53,933 bases of DNA. It comes from Chrysochromulina tobinii. Its lineage: Eukaryota > Haptophyta > Prymnesiales > Chrysochromulinaceae. Under the pieces are notes generated by a model. The model ran no database searches, was not told the origin of the DNA, and was given only the letters and a program-made list of their open reading frames with translations. Every line of letters begins with the position of its first letter. Position 1 is the stretch's first letter. Positions 9,401-19,100 of the stretch are shown here, piece after piece. A program made the position numbers and the translations under genes. The DNA is taken from positions 1 through 53,933 of the forward strand of contig JWZX01003251.1 in the NCBI GenBank assembly GCA_001275005.1, written 5' to 3'.

Positions 9401-10414
9401 TCAAGCCTTGCCCATCGCCAGCATGGCCACGCCGCCATACTTGAGCGGCATCGGCGCACCGCCGCCCTTGGAGGAGGATACCTCAGCCACGCGATCGAGG
9501 AAGTTCGAACCGGATCCAACCTTTATAACACCGGAGCGCAGCTTCAGACCCGCGGGCGCCGTCCCGGGCGGATCTCCGAGCTCGCGCATCGCCTGGAGTG
9601 TGTGGGTGTCGCCAAACAGGACCGTGGCGCCCGTGCGCTCCAGCACTTCCACCGTCACCGTCGCGCGCTGTGCCGGCACGCCGCAGCCGCGAATGCCTCC
9701 GACGGCCGGTAACACCACGCTCGCGCCTGCGGTCAAAGCGCTCGAGACTGCGGACCCTATGCCAAATGCATGCATGAGCGTGATGGAGGCACACACGACG
9801 TCGGCACTCGTGAGGTGCAGCTTGGTCGCCGCCTGCCGGCCGAGCGTGATCGCCTCTCCGTGCGTCAGCGCGGAGCCGCCATACACTCCGAGCAGGCTAC
9901 CAGCGACGGCAACAGGTGAGCCCCCACGGGGAGGGCAATGCAAGAGGAGCTCGCGGAAATCGACGGTTGCTGAGGCTGGACGAGGGCCGGCGTCACCTGC
10001 CTCGAGGCTCACGATCGGCATCCGATGATGAGCAATCGCCTCCGTGTGCTCCAGCCAGGCCGCGGTTGCGTCCACGCAGATGATGCCGCAAACGTCGTAC
10101 TTCTCAAGCAGTGCATCGAGGGCGGCGGCGTCCTTGGGCGGCGTCATGATGGCTGCCCCGACGTGTGAAAGAGCAAGCTGCAGCAGAATATTTTCCGCCA
10201 CGTTGGGGACGTCGGAGAGAGCTACCGAGCCTGGCTTGTAGCCGATGTCTTCCAAGCCCGAAGCGAGGCAGCGCGCTTTGAGATCAAGTTCCTCGTACGT
10301 GTAAGACACGTTCTGCTGCGGCGCGATCAAGGCTGGCGCTCTCTGATTCGCGCTGATCACGAGGGACGCGAGGCTCGAGCCCGCGCTGGAGGCGAATCGC
10401 CTCGACAGGCGCAT
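9401..10414 (-). CDS. Degenerate or truncated acyl-CoA synthetase-like (ANL superfamily) protein
   Basis: 337 residues from the ATG at 10414. The first 20 residues (MRLSRRFASSAGSSLASLV) look like a mitochondrial or plastid presequence. YTYEELDLKARCLASGLEDI matches the conserved N-terminal part of AMP-binding enzymes, and the later ITLMHAFGIGSAVSSALTAG and TVLFGDTHTLQAM fit the same fold. The nucleotide-binding loop that normally reads SGTTGxPKG is absent: the region is GVYGGSALTHGEAI. The protein also stops near the place where the adenine-binding motif and C-terminal lid domain (about 150-200 residues) should follow. It is probably catalytically dead, or its 3' exons are missing from my model. 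Confidence 0.65.
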   Translation of the reverse strand: MRLSRRFASSAGSSLASLVISANQRAPALIAPQQNVSYTYEELDLKARCLASGLEDIGYKPGSVALSDVPNVAENILLQLALSHVGAAIMTPPKDAAALDALLEKYDVCGIICVDATAAWLEHTEAIAHHRMPIVSLEAGDAGPRPASATVDFRELLLHCPPRGGSPVAVAGSLLGVYGGSALTHGEAITLGRQAATKLHLTSADVVCASITLMHAFGIGSAVSSALTAGASVVLPAVGGIRGCGVPAQRATVTVEVLERTGATVLFGDTHTLQAMRELGDPPGTAPAGLKLRSGVIKVGSGSNFLDRVAEVSSSKGGGAPMPLKYGGVAMLAMGKA

Positions 10415-10580
10415 TCGGAGGCGCGAGAGTCGAGAGGTGTGAACACACAAGTTCGTCAAAAACTTTCGATTACCCACCGGAACACCACGGGTCCTTCTTG
10501 TGTGTGTCCACACATGGTTCAATGCATAAATCGTGATCTCAGACTTACGTGCAAGCGCTACCCGCCGGGAAAAGACACTC

Positions 10581-11759
10581 TCACATGGGCGGTGGCAGCC
10601 CGTTGCCCTGCGCGATGGACGCCATGAAGTTGATCTTCTCGGCCTCCTTGGCGCACCACACCATGCCCTCGTCCGAATAAACCTCATCGCGGTCCATACA
10701 GAAGAGGATCTGGCCGTCGGCGCCGTCGTACGCCTCGACATCGGCCTTGAGCACGTACATGTCTGAGATCTTGCCCTTCTCCTTGATCTCGGACAGGATC
10801 ATCTCCTTGGGCACCAAAGCGTACGGGAAGTCCTTTGTGAGTGTGCTGAGCCCAAAGTACTCTTTGGACGTCGGGCCGAGGAAGACAGAACGTGCGGCGC
10901 CCTTGACACGGGGCGGTATGGGGCCCTCGGGCATGGGGGGGCGAGGCTTCTCCACCTTCGGCTCGGGCGGCTTCTCGCCGCGCGCGAGTGCCTCCGCTAC
11001 CAGCCGCTCCTGCTCCGCCTTGGCCGCCGCCTCGGCCGCCTCCCTCGCCTTCTCCGCCTCAATGCGCGCCGCCTCCTCCGCCGCCGCCTTCGCCTCGGCG
11101 GCGATGCGCTTCGCTTCTTCCTTCTTGGCTTTCCGTTTGGCCGCGCGCTCCTCCTTGAGCGCCAACAGCCGCGCCGCCTCCGCATCCGCCGCCGCCTTCA
11201 CCGCCGCCGCCTCCTCCGCAATGCGCGCCGCCTCGGCCGCTGCCTTGGCCGCCTTGATCTTGGCCGTGTAAGGATCGTCATCGAGGGCCTTGGACCAGGG
11301 CACGATGTCGGGCGTGACCACGCACGGCGACGTGTTCTTCCAGAACCCTTCCGGAGAGAAGTACACCACACCCTTGATCACCTGGCCCTCGTACTCCTGG
11401 GTGCACGACGTCTTGATCAACGGGTTGGCGGCGTACACCTCGGGCGCGGTTGGCCGGTTGCAGAACGGGTCGTGCGGCGGGTAGTAGTCGTAGAAGATGG
11501 CCGTGCCCACCTTGTCCAGCTTCTCCTCAGACGCGGCCGCGAGCTTGTTTGCTGGGTCGCGCGGGTCATCTTTGTAGAGCACGAGATTGTCGATCGGGTC
11601 GCCATGCCGTGCCTTGATGAAGGTCTCGAGCTCGGCGATCGACAAATACGGCAGCTGTACCTCGAGCTGGAAGTCCATCGTCTTCCACGGCACGCATTTG
11701 ATCTGCACCACCTTGACCTCAGGCGGCGGCGGTGGCGGCTCGGGTGGAGGCTTGGGCAT
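10581..11759 (-). CDS. Protein with a DNAI3/WDR63-type N-terminal domain
   Basis: 392 residues. A Pro-rich start is followed by a beta-rich, possibly ubiquitin-like segment (FQLEVQLPYLSIAELETFIK), then a conserved-looking stretch (DPFCNRPTAPEVYAANPLI). Next comes an Ala/Glu/Lys helix of about 120 residues (about 165-285). The last 110 residues resemble the region that precedes the WD repeats in the axonemal dynein intermediate chain DNAI3 (WDR63, IC140): SKEYFGLSTLTKDFPYALVP, then ILCEM-like spacing, ISDMYVLKADVEAYDGADGQ and ILFCMDRDEVY. No WD repeats follow; the frame ends in INFMASIAQGNGLPPPM. It may be a stand-alone axonemal protein, or an N-terminal fragment. The match is from memory and no alignment was run. 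Confidence 0.55.
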   Translation of the reverse strand: MPKPPPEPPPPPPEVKVVQIKCVPWKTMDFQLEVQLPYLSIAELETFIKARHGDPIDNLVLYKDDPRDPANKLAAASEEKLDKVGTAIFYDYYPPHDPFCNRPTAPEVYAANPLIKTSCTQEYEGQVIKGVVYFSPEGFWKNTSPCVVTPDIVPWSKALDDDPYTAKIKAAKAAAEAARIAEEAAAVKAAADAEAARLLALKEERAAKRKAKKEEAKRIAAEAKAAAEEAARIEAEKAREAAEAAAKAEQERLVAEALARGEKPPEPKVEKPRPPMPEGPIPPRVKGAARSVFLGPTSKEYFGLSTLTKDFPYALVPKEMILSEIKEKGKISDMYVLKADVEAYDGADGQILFCMDRDEVYSDEGMVWCAKEAEKINFMASIAQGNGLPPPM

Positions 11760-12219
11760 TTCAGCAACGACGAGCGTCGTAAGGAGCGCCCGATAAGGCG
11801 CTCCGAGAACCCCGTCAGACGGACCCGAGGCGTCTGATCACACGTCAGGACCCCCCTGTTACAGTATGATGATCTCTGTTCCGTGAAAATGTCGGGCGCC
11901 GCGCGCGCCGCGCGCGGAGCGGCGGGGGCGGTAGCACAGTCCGCATGTTGGCATGAGTCCTTATGAGTCCGGGCACCGGAGCGCAAGCAGCCGATAAGGC
12001 CATAACCGGCGCCCATTTCGGTCCATTTCGGCGCTTTCGCGGCGAGACTCCAATTATTCTCCAGTTACCCAGAGCACCTCTCCGTACCGGACCCGAGGCG
12101 TCACACTTCAGCCCTACTTCAGCCCCACCCTTGCACCCACCCCTATCATGAAGATGTTCTCTATCTTCCGTGTACATGCATGTGACGAGGTCGGGAGCTC
12201 TCTGGACTCGTCTCCTGTG
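11760..12219. other. Intergenic region between two minus-strand genes
   Basis: No gene recognised. It should hold the promoter of the 10581-11759 gene and the 3' UTR of the NO66 gene. Near 11900-11925 is a run of GCGC units. A short duplication of GAGTCC(T/G) motifs occurs at 11955-11972. Confidence 0.4.
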
Positions 12220-14515
12220 CTACGACTCGCCGGTTTTGACTAGCACGCACCCGACCTCAGCGAGCGCGCGCGCCACGTCGAGTCGCTGAGCGTCCGAGTC
12301 GCAGGGAAGCTTGGCGACGCTCACAAACTTGGGGTACGACGCGAGCACGTGCTCGAGCGCGGGCGCCGCCTCGATGGCAAAATCAATCTTATCGGGCTCA
12401 TCCCTCTCGCGGTAGATGCGCGTGTTCTGGGCGCTGTGGTACAGGGCGGCGACCTCGAGGCCGTCCGCGCCGCCTCCCTCGACAGCTAGGCGCGCGACGC
12501 GTCGGGTGGTGAGCCGAATCTTGCTCGCGAGGGTCACCTGATTGCGGCAATCAGCGGCAATCAGATGCAATCAGATGCAATCAGAGGCAATCAGGTGAGC
12601 CGAATCTTGCTCGCGAGGGTCACCTGATTGCGGCAATCAGCGGCAATCAGATGCAATCAGAGGCAATCAGGTGAGCCGAATCTTGCTCGCGAGGGTCACC
12701 TGATTGCGGCATTCAGCGGCAATCAGCGGCAATCAGCGGCAATCAGCGGCAATCAGGTGAGCCGGATCTTGCTCGCGAGAGGCACCTCCTCCGGCGAAGC
12801 CGGCAGGCGCGACGCGTCGGCGGGCGCGTGTGCGATCGGTAGGCGCTCATGAATGTAACGCTGGCAGCAGAACATATCGGCCATACCATCGAGCGGCATG
12901 TGCTCGACAAGGTCGTGCAGCATTGCACGCAGGCGCGCCTGAATCGCCGCTCGGCGCAGCGCGTGCTCCGTCACCTCCGGCGCCGCGCCTGCAAGGGGCA
13001 GCCCAAAGGCGACTCATCAGTGGCAATCAATGGCCATCAGTGGCCATCAGTGGCCATCAGTGGCCATCAGTGGCCATCATTGGCAATTACCTGCAGGGGG
13101 CAGCCCAAAGGCGACTCATCAGTGGCAATCAGTGGCCATCAGAGGCAATCAATGGCCATCAGTGGCCATCAGTGGCCATCAGTGGCCATCAGTGGCCATC
13201 AGTGGCCATTACCTGCAGGGGGCAGCCCAAAGGCGACTCTCGCACGCTCGAGCTCCGCTGGGTCGAAAGGCAGGTGGCCATTCGCGGCGTCCTCGGCGGC
13301 GGTGGCGGCGGCGTGGGCAGCAGCGGCGGCGGCGTCGCCCTCCTCGTCGTTGGCATGCAGCAGCCCAATCCGATCGAAGAGGTCAGGTGGAAGGGTTTCG
13401 CGCCAACTCGGCTGGGCCACCGTCAGGGATTCCATGGCACCGAAGACGCCGAACTCAAGGAGATCCCTCCACGTGTGCTGACGACCGAGTGAGGCGGTGA
13501 CGTGGAGCGACGGGTGCGTCTGCGCGGCCGCCTGGTGCACGAAGCCGCGTGGAAGGTACAGCAGGTCGCCGGGACGCAAGGTCACCTGCCCGATCAGGCG
13601 GCCGAGCTCGTCGGGGAGCAGATTGGGGCTCGAGAAGCGCGGCAGCGCCTCATCGGAGGTGCGGGGGGCGTAGACACGCCACTCCTTGGTGCCCTCGAGC
13701 TGCAGCACGAGCGCGTCGATGTCGTCCCAGTGCGGTGCGAACCCCTGGCTGCCCGCCGGCGTGAGGTACGCATTCGCGCCCGCCATACACCCGAAGAGCT
13801 CCTCAAGCTGAGAGAGCATCCTCCATAGAGGGTCCGACCGACGCTGGGGCCACGAGAAGCGGATGGAGCAGCCCTCGGCGTAGCGCTTCCACACCTCCTC
13901 GGGCGTCGCGATCCCTTCGCCGTTGTGCGTCGTGCGCACGCCCCCTTCATACCGCGCAGCGTCCACCTCGTCCGTCCAGCGCATCCCTCCCTCACGGATT
14001 TGGCGCTCCATCTCGGCGCGCGAGAACCAGCCGTCGTAGTAGGTGCGATCGGTGCGCGCCACGTGCAGCGGCCGTCGGCCGTAGATCTCCTTTAGGAACG
14101 TCTCCGCACTCACCGGCCCGACGAGCCACGCGAGAAACTTTAGAGCCTTGTCGGAACGGTCGGGCATCGAGGCGATCTCCGGGCCCGTCTGGCCAATGAA
14201 GGCGCGGTCGTCGGTGACTGTCTCGAGCATCTCGGAGACTTCTGGCGCGGTCTCGATACCCCAGGCACGATCGGTGGAGGACGGCTCCTTATCCTGCTGC
14301 AGCTGCTGATGTGCCTTCTTCTTCTTGCCCTTGGGAGCAGCGGCGGCGGCGGCATCGCCGGATGGTGAGGACGTCGTCGTCACGGCGGACGGTGCCGCCA
14401 CTAGCCCTGGGGGTGGCGCCTCCTCATAGTCTTCGTCCCGCGAGCGCTTGAGCTCCTTCTTTGGCTTCTTTGGCTTCGGCGCCGGGGCGGGCAAGATCGG
14501 CGATGGCTTCGGCAT
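12220..14515 (-). CDS. NO66: Ribosomal oxygenase NO66/RIOX1-like JmjC protein, three exons
   Basis: Exons 14515-13213, 12988-12786 and 12537-12220 join (phases 1 and 0) to give about 607 residues. The N-terminus is basic and low complexity with Lys clusters suited to nuclear targeting. The JmjC core has the iron-binding HWDDIDALVLQLEGTKEWRVY (His-X-Asp) and the distal PGDLLYLPRGFVHQA. The C-terminal winged-helix part, LYHSAQNTRIYRERDEPDKI followed by SYPKFVSVAKLPCDS, closely follows animal NO66. NO66 hydroxylates a histidine of ribosomal protein L8 (uL2) using iron and 2-oxoglutarate. The splice model restores the expected family sequence across both junctions. Both introns are decamer arrays flanked by duplicated exon ends. 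Confidence 0.88.
12538..12785 (-). other. Intron 2 of NO66: decamer arrays separating four copies of a 30-nt exon segment
   Basis: On the coding strand the donor is GAG|GTGCCT at 12785 and the acceptor ATCAG|GTGACC at 12538. The 30-nt segment GTGACCCTCGCGAGCAAGAT...CTCACC lies at 12756-12785, 12670-12699 and 12594-12623 inside the intron and at 12508-12537 as the start of the last exon. Spacings are 86, 76 and 86 bases. The gaps are arrays of TGATTGCC(G/T/A)C. The splice model removes the first three copies and keeps the fourth. Confidence 0.8.
12989..13212 (-). other. Intron 1 of NO66: decamer arrays separating three copies of a 27-nt exon end
   Basis: Donor CTGCAG|GTAATG at 13212, acceptor CTTGCAG at 12989, phase 1. 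The exon-1 end GAGTCGCCTTTGGGC...CTGCAG (13213-13239) is repeated exactly at 13091-13117 and with one change at 12989-13015, where its final CAG serves as the acceptor. Between the copies are TGATGGCCAC arrays. The middle copy is flanked by AG and GT and could be a 24-nt in-frame microexon (13091-13114). Confidence 0.8.
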
Positions 14516-14660
14516 CGTCGCGACCACGTGGATGCTGTGAGTGTGAACGTTAACACGACAGACGCGACTACCGGGGCGACGGCACTGTTACTGCCTGCTC
14601 AGAATATACACACCTTACATGAGTGTGAAGAAAAGTTTTTCGTCCTTCCACCAACACATT

Positions 14661-15848
14661 TTAGTGCGCTTTTTGACCCGAATATGAGCCCACCTGCGAC
14701 ATGCTGATGAACTGGCTGCCCTTGAGGGCGGCCTCCTTGGTGAACCGCGGCTGACCGAGCAGCTGGTCGCGGCTCTCGCGGCTCCCTTTGTGGACCATGT
14801 ACACACGTGTGTCGTTTGGGAGTGGGCTGTACATGGCGCCGCCGGGCGTGCGGGTGTAGTCGAGCTTCTCCCCGCGCAAGTTGACGAGCGTCATGCGGAT
14901 GTTGGAGCGCGCGCTCGAGCCAAAGCACGAGGTGCTCCCGCGCACGGACGCATGCTCCCTGCCGTAACCGTCGAGACGCGTGGCCAGCGATGCTGCGTAG
15001 AGAGCGCCGGGCTGCGAGCCGTGCATTGAGCGAGGGCGCGGGGCGAAGTCGCTGATCGAGATCTCGTACGCTCCCGGCCCGGGGGTGGCGTCCGCGACGC
15101 CCGCGTGATTCCACAACGGCGTCGTGTCGACGAGTCGTGGTTGGTTGCTCGTGTGTGCCAGGCTACCGGAGCGGCTGTCATGCCACTGATCGGGTGCGCG
15201 CGCGTCGCCGATGAACTTTGGGCGCCGCGGCTCGAGCGAGGTACACAGGGAGCCCGGATGAACTTTGGGCGCCGCAGTCGGGTAGTCAGCCTTCGGCCGC
15301 CAGCGCGGCTGTGGTGCTTGGCGCGTCGATGACAGGTGCGCGAATGGCTCATAGTCGCCCGGCGCGGGTGTGGCATAGGTCGGGCCATCCGAATAGATGA
15401 CCAGCGCCTCGCCCGACAGCACAGTCGCGAGCTTCGGGCGCGCCGAGCGCGTGTAGCCCACACGAACGCTATCGTGAAGGTGCCCAATCGTGCCGCAGAA
15501 GGCCGAGGCATCATGGGTTGCTGGGCGTCTCGGAAGGTGCAAATTGCCCTGCGCACCTTGTTTGCCCTGCGATGAGGCGCGCGCGGGGCCTTCCAAGACG
15601 CCCTGGAACGTCGTGTTGCGGCGGATCGGACGATTAGTTCCGTTGTACGGCAGCGAATGGTCAAGATCGTGGATCGCCGTCGCCCGTGTCTTCACGAGCG
15701 TGTCGTGGGATGCAAAGGCGGCCCGTGTTTCGAAGGGCGAAGCGGGCTGCATGACGATGCGTCCGTCAGCGTCGTGCGTCGCGCACGCGCCGCGCTCATC
15801 GGTGACGGTGTACGATGCGAAGTTGGAGCTGAACGGGAGGTGCGGCAT
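14661..15848 (-). CDS. STPGR (sperm-tail PG-rich repeat) flagellar-type protein
   Basis: 395 residues from the ATG at 15848. It carries at least two classic PG-rich repeat cores, YATPAPGDYEPF near residue 158 and DATPGPGAYEI near residue 254, with a looser TPGGAMYSPLP near the end. The rest is rich in Ser, Pro, Arg and His with scattered RPKF and FGS motifs, as usual for SHIPPO/ODF3/CFAP-type proteins, which are extended and bind microtubules in flagella. It lacks predicted membrane or catalytic features. Upstream lies the 16187-22651 gene on the same strand; downstream is NO66, 145 bases away. Confidence 0.7.
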   Translation of the reverse strand: MPHLPFSSNFASYTVTDERGACATHDADGRIVMQPASPFETRAAFASHDTLVKTRATAIHDLDHSLPYNGTNRPIRRNTTFQGVLEGPARASSQGKQGAQGNLHLPRRPATHDASAFCGTIGHLHDSVRVGYTRSARPKLATVLSGEALVIYSDGPTYATPAPGDYEPFAHLSSTRQAPQPRWRPKADYPTAAPKVHPGSLCTSLEPRRPKFIGDARAPDQWHDSRSGSLAHTSNQPRLVDTTPLWNHAGVADATPGPGAYEISISDFAPRPRSMHGSQPGALYAASLATRLDGYGREHASVRGSTSCFGSSARSNIRMTLVNLRGEKLDYTRTPGGAMYSPLPNDTRVYMVHKGSRESRDQLLGQPRFTKEAALKGSQFISMSQVGSYSGQKAH

Positions 15849-16186
15849 ATGCAAGGGGCTGGGCAGCCCCTAGGTGGCCATCGCTCTCGAATCATTTTGC
15901 AACGGCGAATTCTGCGCATCACAGCATGCAAATGCTTCGAGGGGCCGCCAGCTACATTGTATTCATTCGAATCGAACTCCAGCACTTCACCATGTCAGCA
16001 ACCGCTCAAAACCACTCACTCGTTCTTACATGTAGTTTCATGTGAAATTGTACTCGTGTATGGTTCCTTGTGGCTGTCATGGGGGCTGTACAGGTCTCTG
16101 CATTCTGGATGTATGCATGGATTGGATGTATGTGGTTATCCTTCATTGTGCTTCTCGAGCTCCTGCGGTTGTATGTTGGCTCCATT
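15849..16186. other. Intergenic region between two minus-strand genes
   Basis: No gene seen. It is AT-rich relative to coding DNA from about 15900 to 16190, with several ATGTATG words near 16109-16135. It must contain the 3' UTR of the large upstream gene and the promoter of the STPGR gene. Confidence 0.4.
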
Positions 16187-19100
16187 TTAGCTCGCCTCCT
16201 CCTCTTCTCCATCCCCGCCCCCTCCTGCGCCCGTGAGCATCCCATCGGTCAGCGCCATGGCGACGTTGAGCATCGCCGTCTCGACGGTGCCAACCACCTG
16301 CTTGATCGTGCTGCGCGTGCGCCGCTCGGTGCGCGTCATGCCGTCCCATTGATTGAGGAGATTGTGGAGCTCCCTCTGTGACTTGTTGAACGTCTCCACC
16401 TGCTTGTCCAGCCGTGTGAACTCGATGGCCGACTTGCACACAAACCCCACCGCCACAGTGAGCGCAACGTACGGCGCGAGCTCTTGTCGCAGGCCGACCA
16501 TGACGGCGCTCAACGAGGAGACCACGAAGATGGCCACCTCAAGGCACTGCAACTCAAAGGAACGCCATGGCGCGGTCTTCTCAATGTACGCTAAGATCGG
16601 GCGGGCACGGAACTGCATGTAGTCGTCGATGTTCAGCGAGGTCATCATGTCGTCCTTGACGCGGACCGCGCCGCCGCCCTGTTCAACATCTGCGCCCGGT
16701 GCGGCGGCGGCCTGGCCAGTGCCGTCCTCTTCGAGATAGCGCGTCTCGAGGCGCTCGCCACGCGGGAGCGCCGTGATGAGCGCTTTCTCGCCGTGGCCCC
16801 CACCGCCCCTGCCTCCGTCCTCGACAGAGAGGGCTGTGGCCGCCACGTGCAGGCCGTCCCGTAGAACGTCGGCCGCCACGTGCAGGCCTTCCCGTAGAAC
16901 GTCGGGCGCGAGGGCCGTCTTGCTGGCCCAGCGCTTCATCTGTCTCACCAGGCGCTCCGCTCGTTTCCCGCCAGAAGCAGTTTGGCCTTCGGACGAATGG
17001 ATTTGATTGTCGAGATCTTTCGAGCCGGCGCCTTTCAATGAAGTCGCCGCCTCCTCCTCGTCCACCTGGCGCTCGATGATGATGCGAGTCCAGACGAGAC
17101 CGGAGAGGCACTCGGAGATGCGCCCGACGCTCAGGACGACCGCCCCGGCCGTGGAGACGACGACCCCAGCCACGGTACCCGTCAGTCCCGAGTACGTCCT
17201 CCGCAGATAGCGTCGCGTTGCATTGCCTGACGCAGCATTCGCGAGGTCCTTTTCTTTCCTGACGACCTCCGCCGTGAGCGCCCACTCGCGCAGCGTGACG
17301 AAGTAGATCCTCGAGGCCACGTGACGCTGCAGCGCCTCCAGCGTCTTGCGTTGAGCATCGCCGTCCACCTCGTCGACGAGAAGCCGCGAGGCGTCCAGCC
17401 CACCCGGGAGCGCGCCACCGATCCCCGTCCTGTGGGAAACCGACGCGCCCTTGCTCAACTCCGACTCTGTACTCGAGTAGATCAACTGGACGCGCTGCAC
17501 GAAGATGGTGCGAGCGAGCTTGTCCTTTACCTTGGCGGAGATGGGCGCGACCGGCTCATCGTCGCTCTTCTTCTTCTTATCGGCGGGTCCCTCCTGCGTG
17601 GCACGCATCGCCTGTGCGAGTTTCTGCCCATCGTATTCCATCGAGCGCGTGCGGAACTTGTAGATCTCGGAGACGAGCTCGTGCGAGGCCATCTTGGCGA
17701 CCGAGAACTTTTGGCGCTGGCGTAGGCGCGACGAGATCGTGCCGAGCAGCGCCACGAAGATGGGCAGTACGAGCATACCCGCGTCCAGGATCCAGATGTT
17801 TGACAAGGCCGGGATCTGCGAGATGACCGAGAGCAACGTCGTCAGCAAGCCGAATACGTAGAGGATACACTGCATCGTCCACGAGCGCAGGTTGTACACT
17901 TCGGCATTGTTGAAGAGGACCAGATGCCGGCTCCACGCGGTGGCGACCACCTTGATCTCAGCGTTGCCCAGGCCGAGTTCGGGGGGCGAGCCTGCGCTCG
18001 AGAAGCAGTTGGTGAACAAGTCGAGGAGCGACTCAGCCGAGCGCTTCATCACATCGGCCGTCTGGAACTGCTTCATCACAAAGTCGGGCGAGCGCTGCCA
18101 GATCTCGAAGAGCATGAGCGCCTCGGGGAGGCCAAAAGAACGCATCCAGTGCTCCGAGTGCTCGCCCGCCGAGAGGAGCAGGTCGACGCGCGCGAGCTCC
18201 TTGTCGAGCAAGATGATGTTGTCCAGGGCGAGCTTGCGGTTCTCCTTGGTCATGCGCTCCTTGCGCACATTCCTGGCCGCGCGCTGCTTGTACTCGGTGA
18301 TCAGGCGCATCACGAAGTCGATGTCCCACTTGGGCTTCATCAGGCGCACGGCCTTGATGATGTAGCTGAAGGCCTGCGCGATGCCGCCCGTCGATTCGAG
18401 CAGCAAAAAGGGCGAGCCCTCTTGGATGAAGTCGACGATCTTGCGGTGCTCGGCGGTGCTGCCGTGCATGAAGATGGCGCCGATCGTGCCGAGGACCGAG
18501 ATGATGGGCTTCGCCTTGAAGTCGACCGAGTCGAAGATGATGTAGTTGGTGCCGCTCGCGAAGAGCTGGGCGTCGTAGAAGATGCGCCAGATGCGCCCGA
18601 TGATCGGGCGCCGATCGGGCTGCAGGTCGACGTCGTACTGGTACTCGCGAAAGATCTCGATGACGCGCTTGCACATGCCCGGGTGGTTTGGATGCGAGTC
18701 GATGAGCTGCACCGTTTGATCGAGCTCCTGCGCCGAGGCACGCAGCCACGCGAGGCCCGCGGGCGTCACCAGCCTGCGCAGGTCCGCACGCGGCGTCGCG
18801 TAGTCAATGCTGGTCAGCTTGTACTCGGTGACCTTCTGCTCTTCAGGCGCGTCCAACTTCTTGTAAGCGAGCTCCTGGTCGATGAGAAACTTGCACTCGA
18901 TGAGCGCCTGGAGCATCGCCGCGGCGCGCTCGAGGCGTGGGCGCGAGTCCATCACGACCACCTTCGGGTTCAACCCCGTGTTGCCGCGCAGCGCGATCTC
19001 GATCATGAGCTCGGCCGTGGGCGACGAGTTCTGATTCTTGTCGATGACCAAGAAGACCTGGGAGAAGGTCGCGTAGTCGATGAGCACGGAGAAGACGTTC

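Noticed and set aside
9264-10028. Plus-strand frame with a signal-like start, antisense to the acyl-CoA-synthetase-like gene
   Set aside because: Only the first residues look signal-like; the rest is the shadow of a recognisable minus-strand fold.
12538-13212. Arrays and duplicated exon ends as a transposon insertion with target-site duplication
   Set aside because: The duplicated segments occur in three and four copies with array between each, with no terminal repeats and no element body, which fits serial tandem duplication better.
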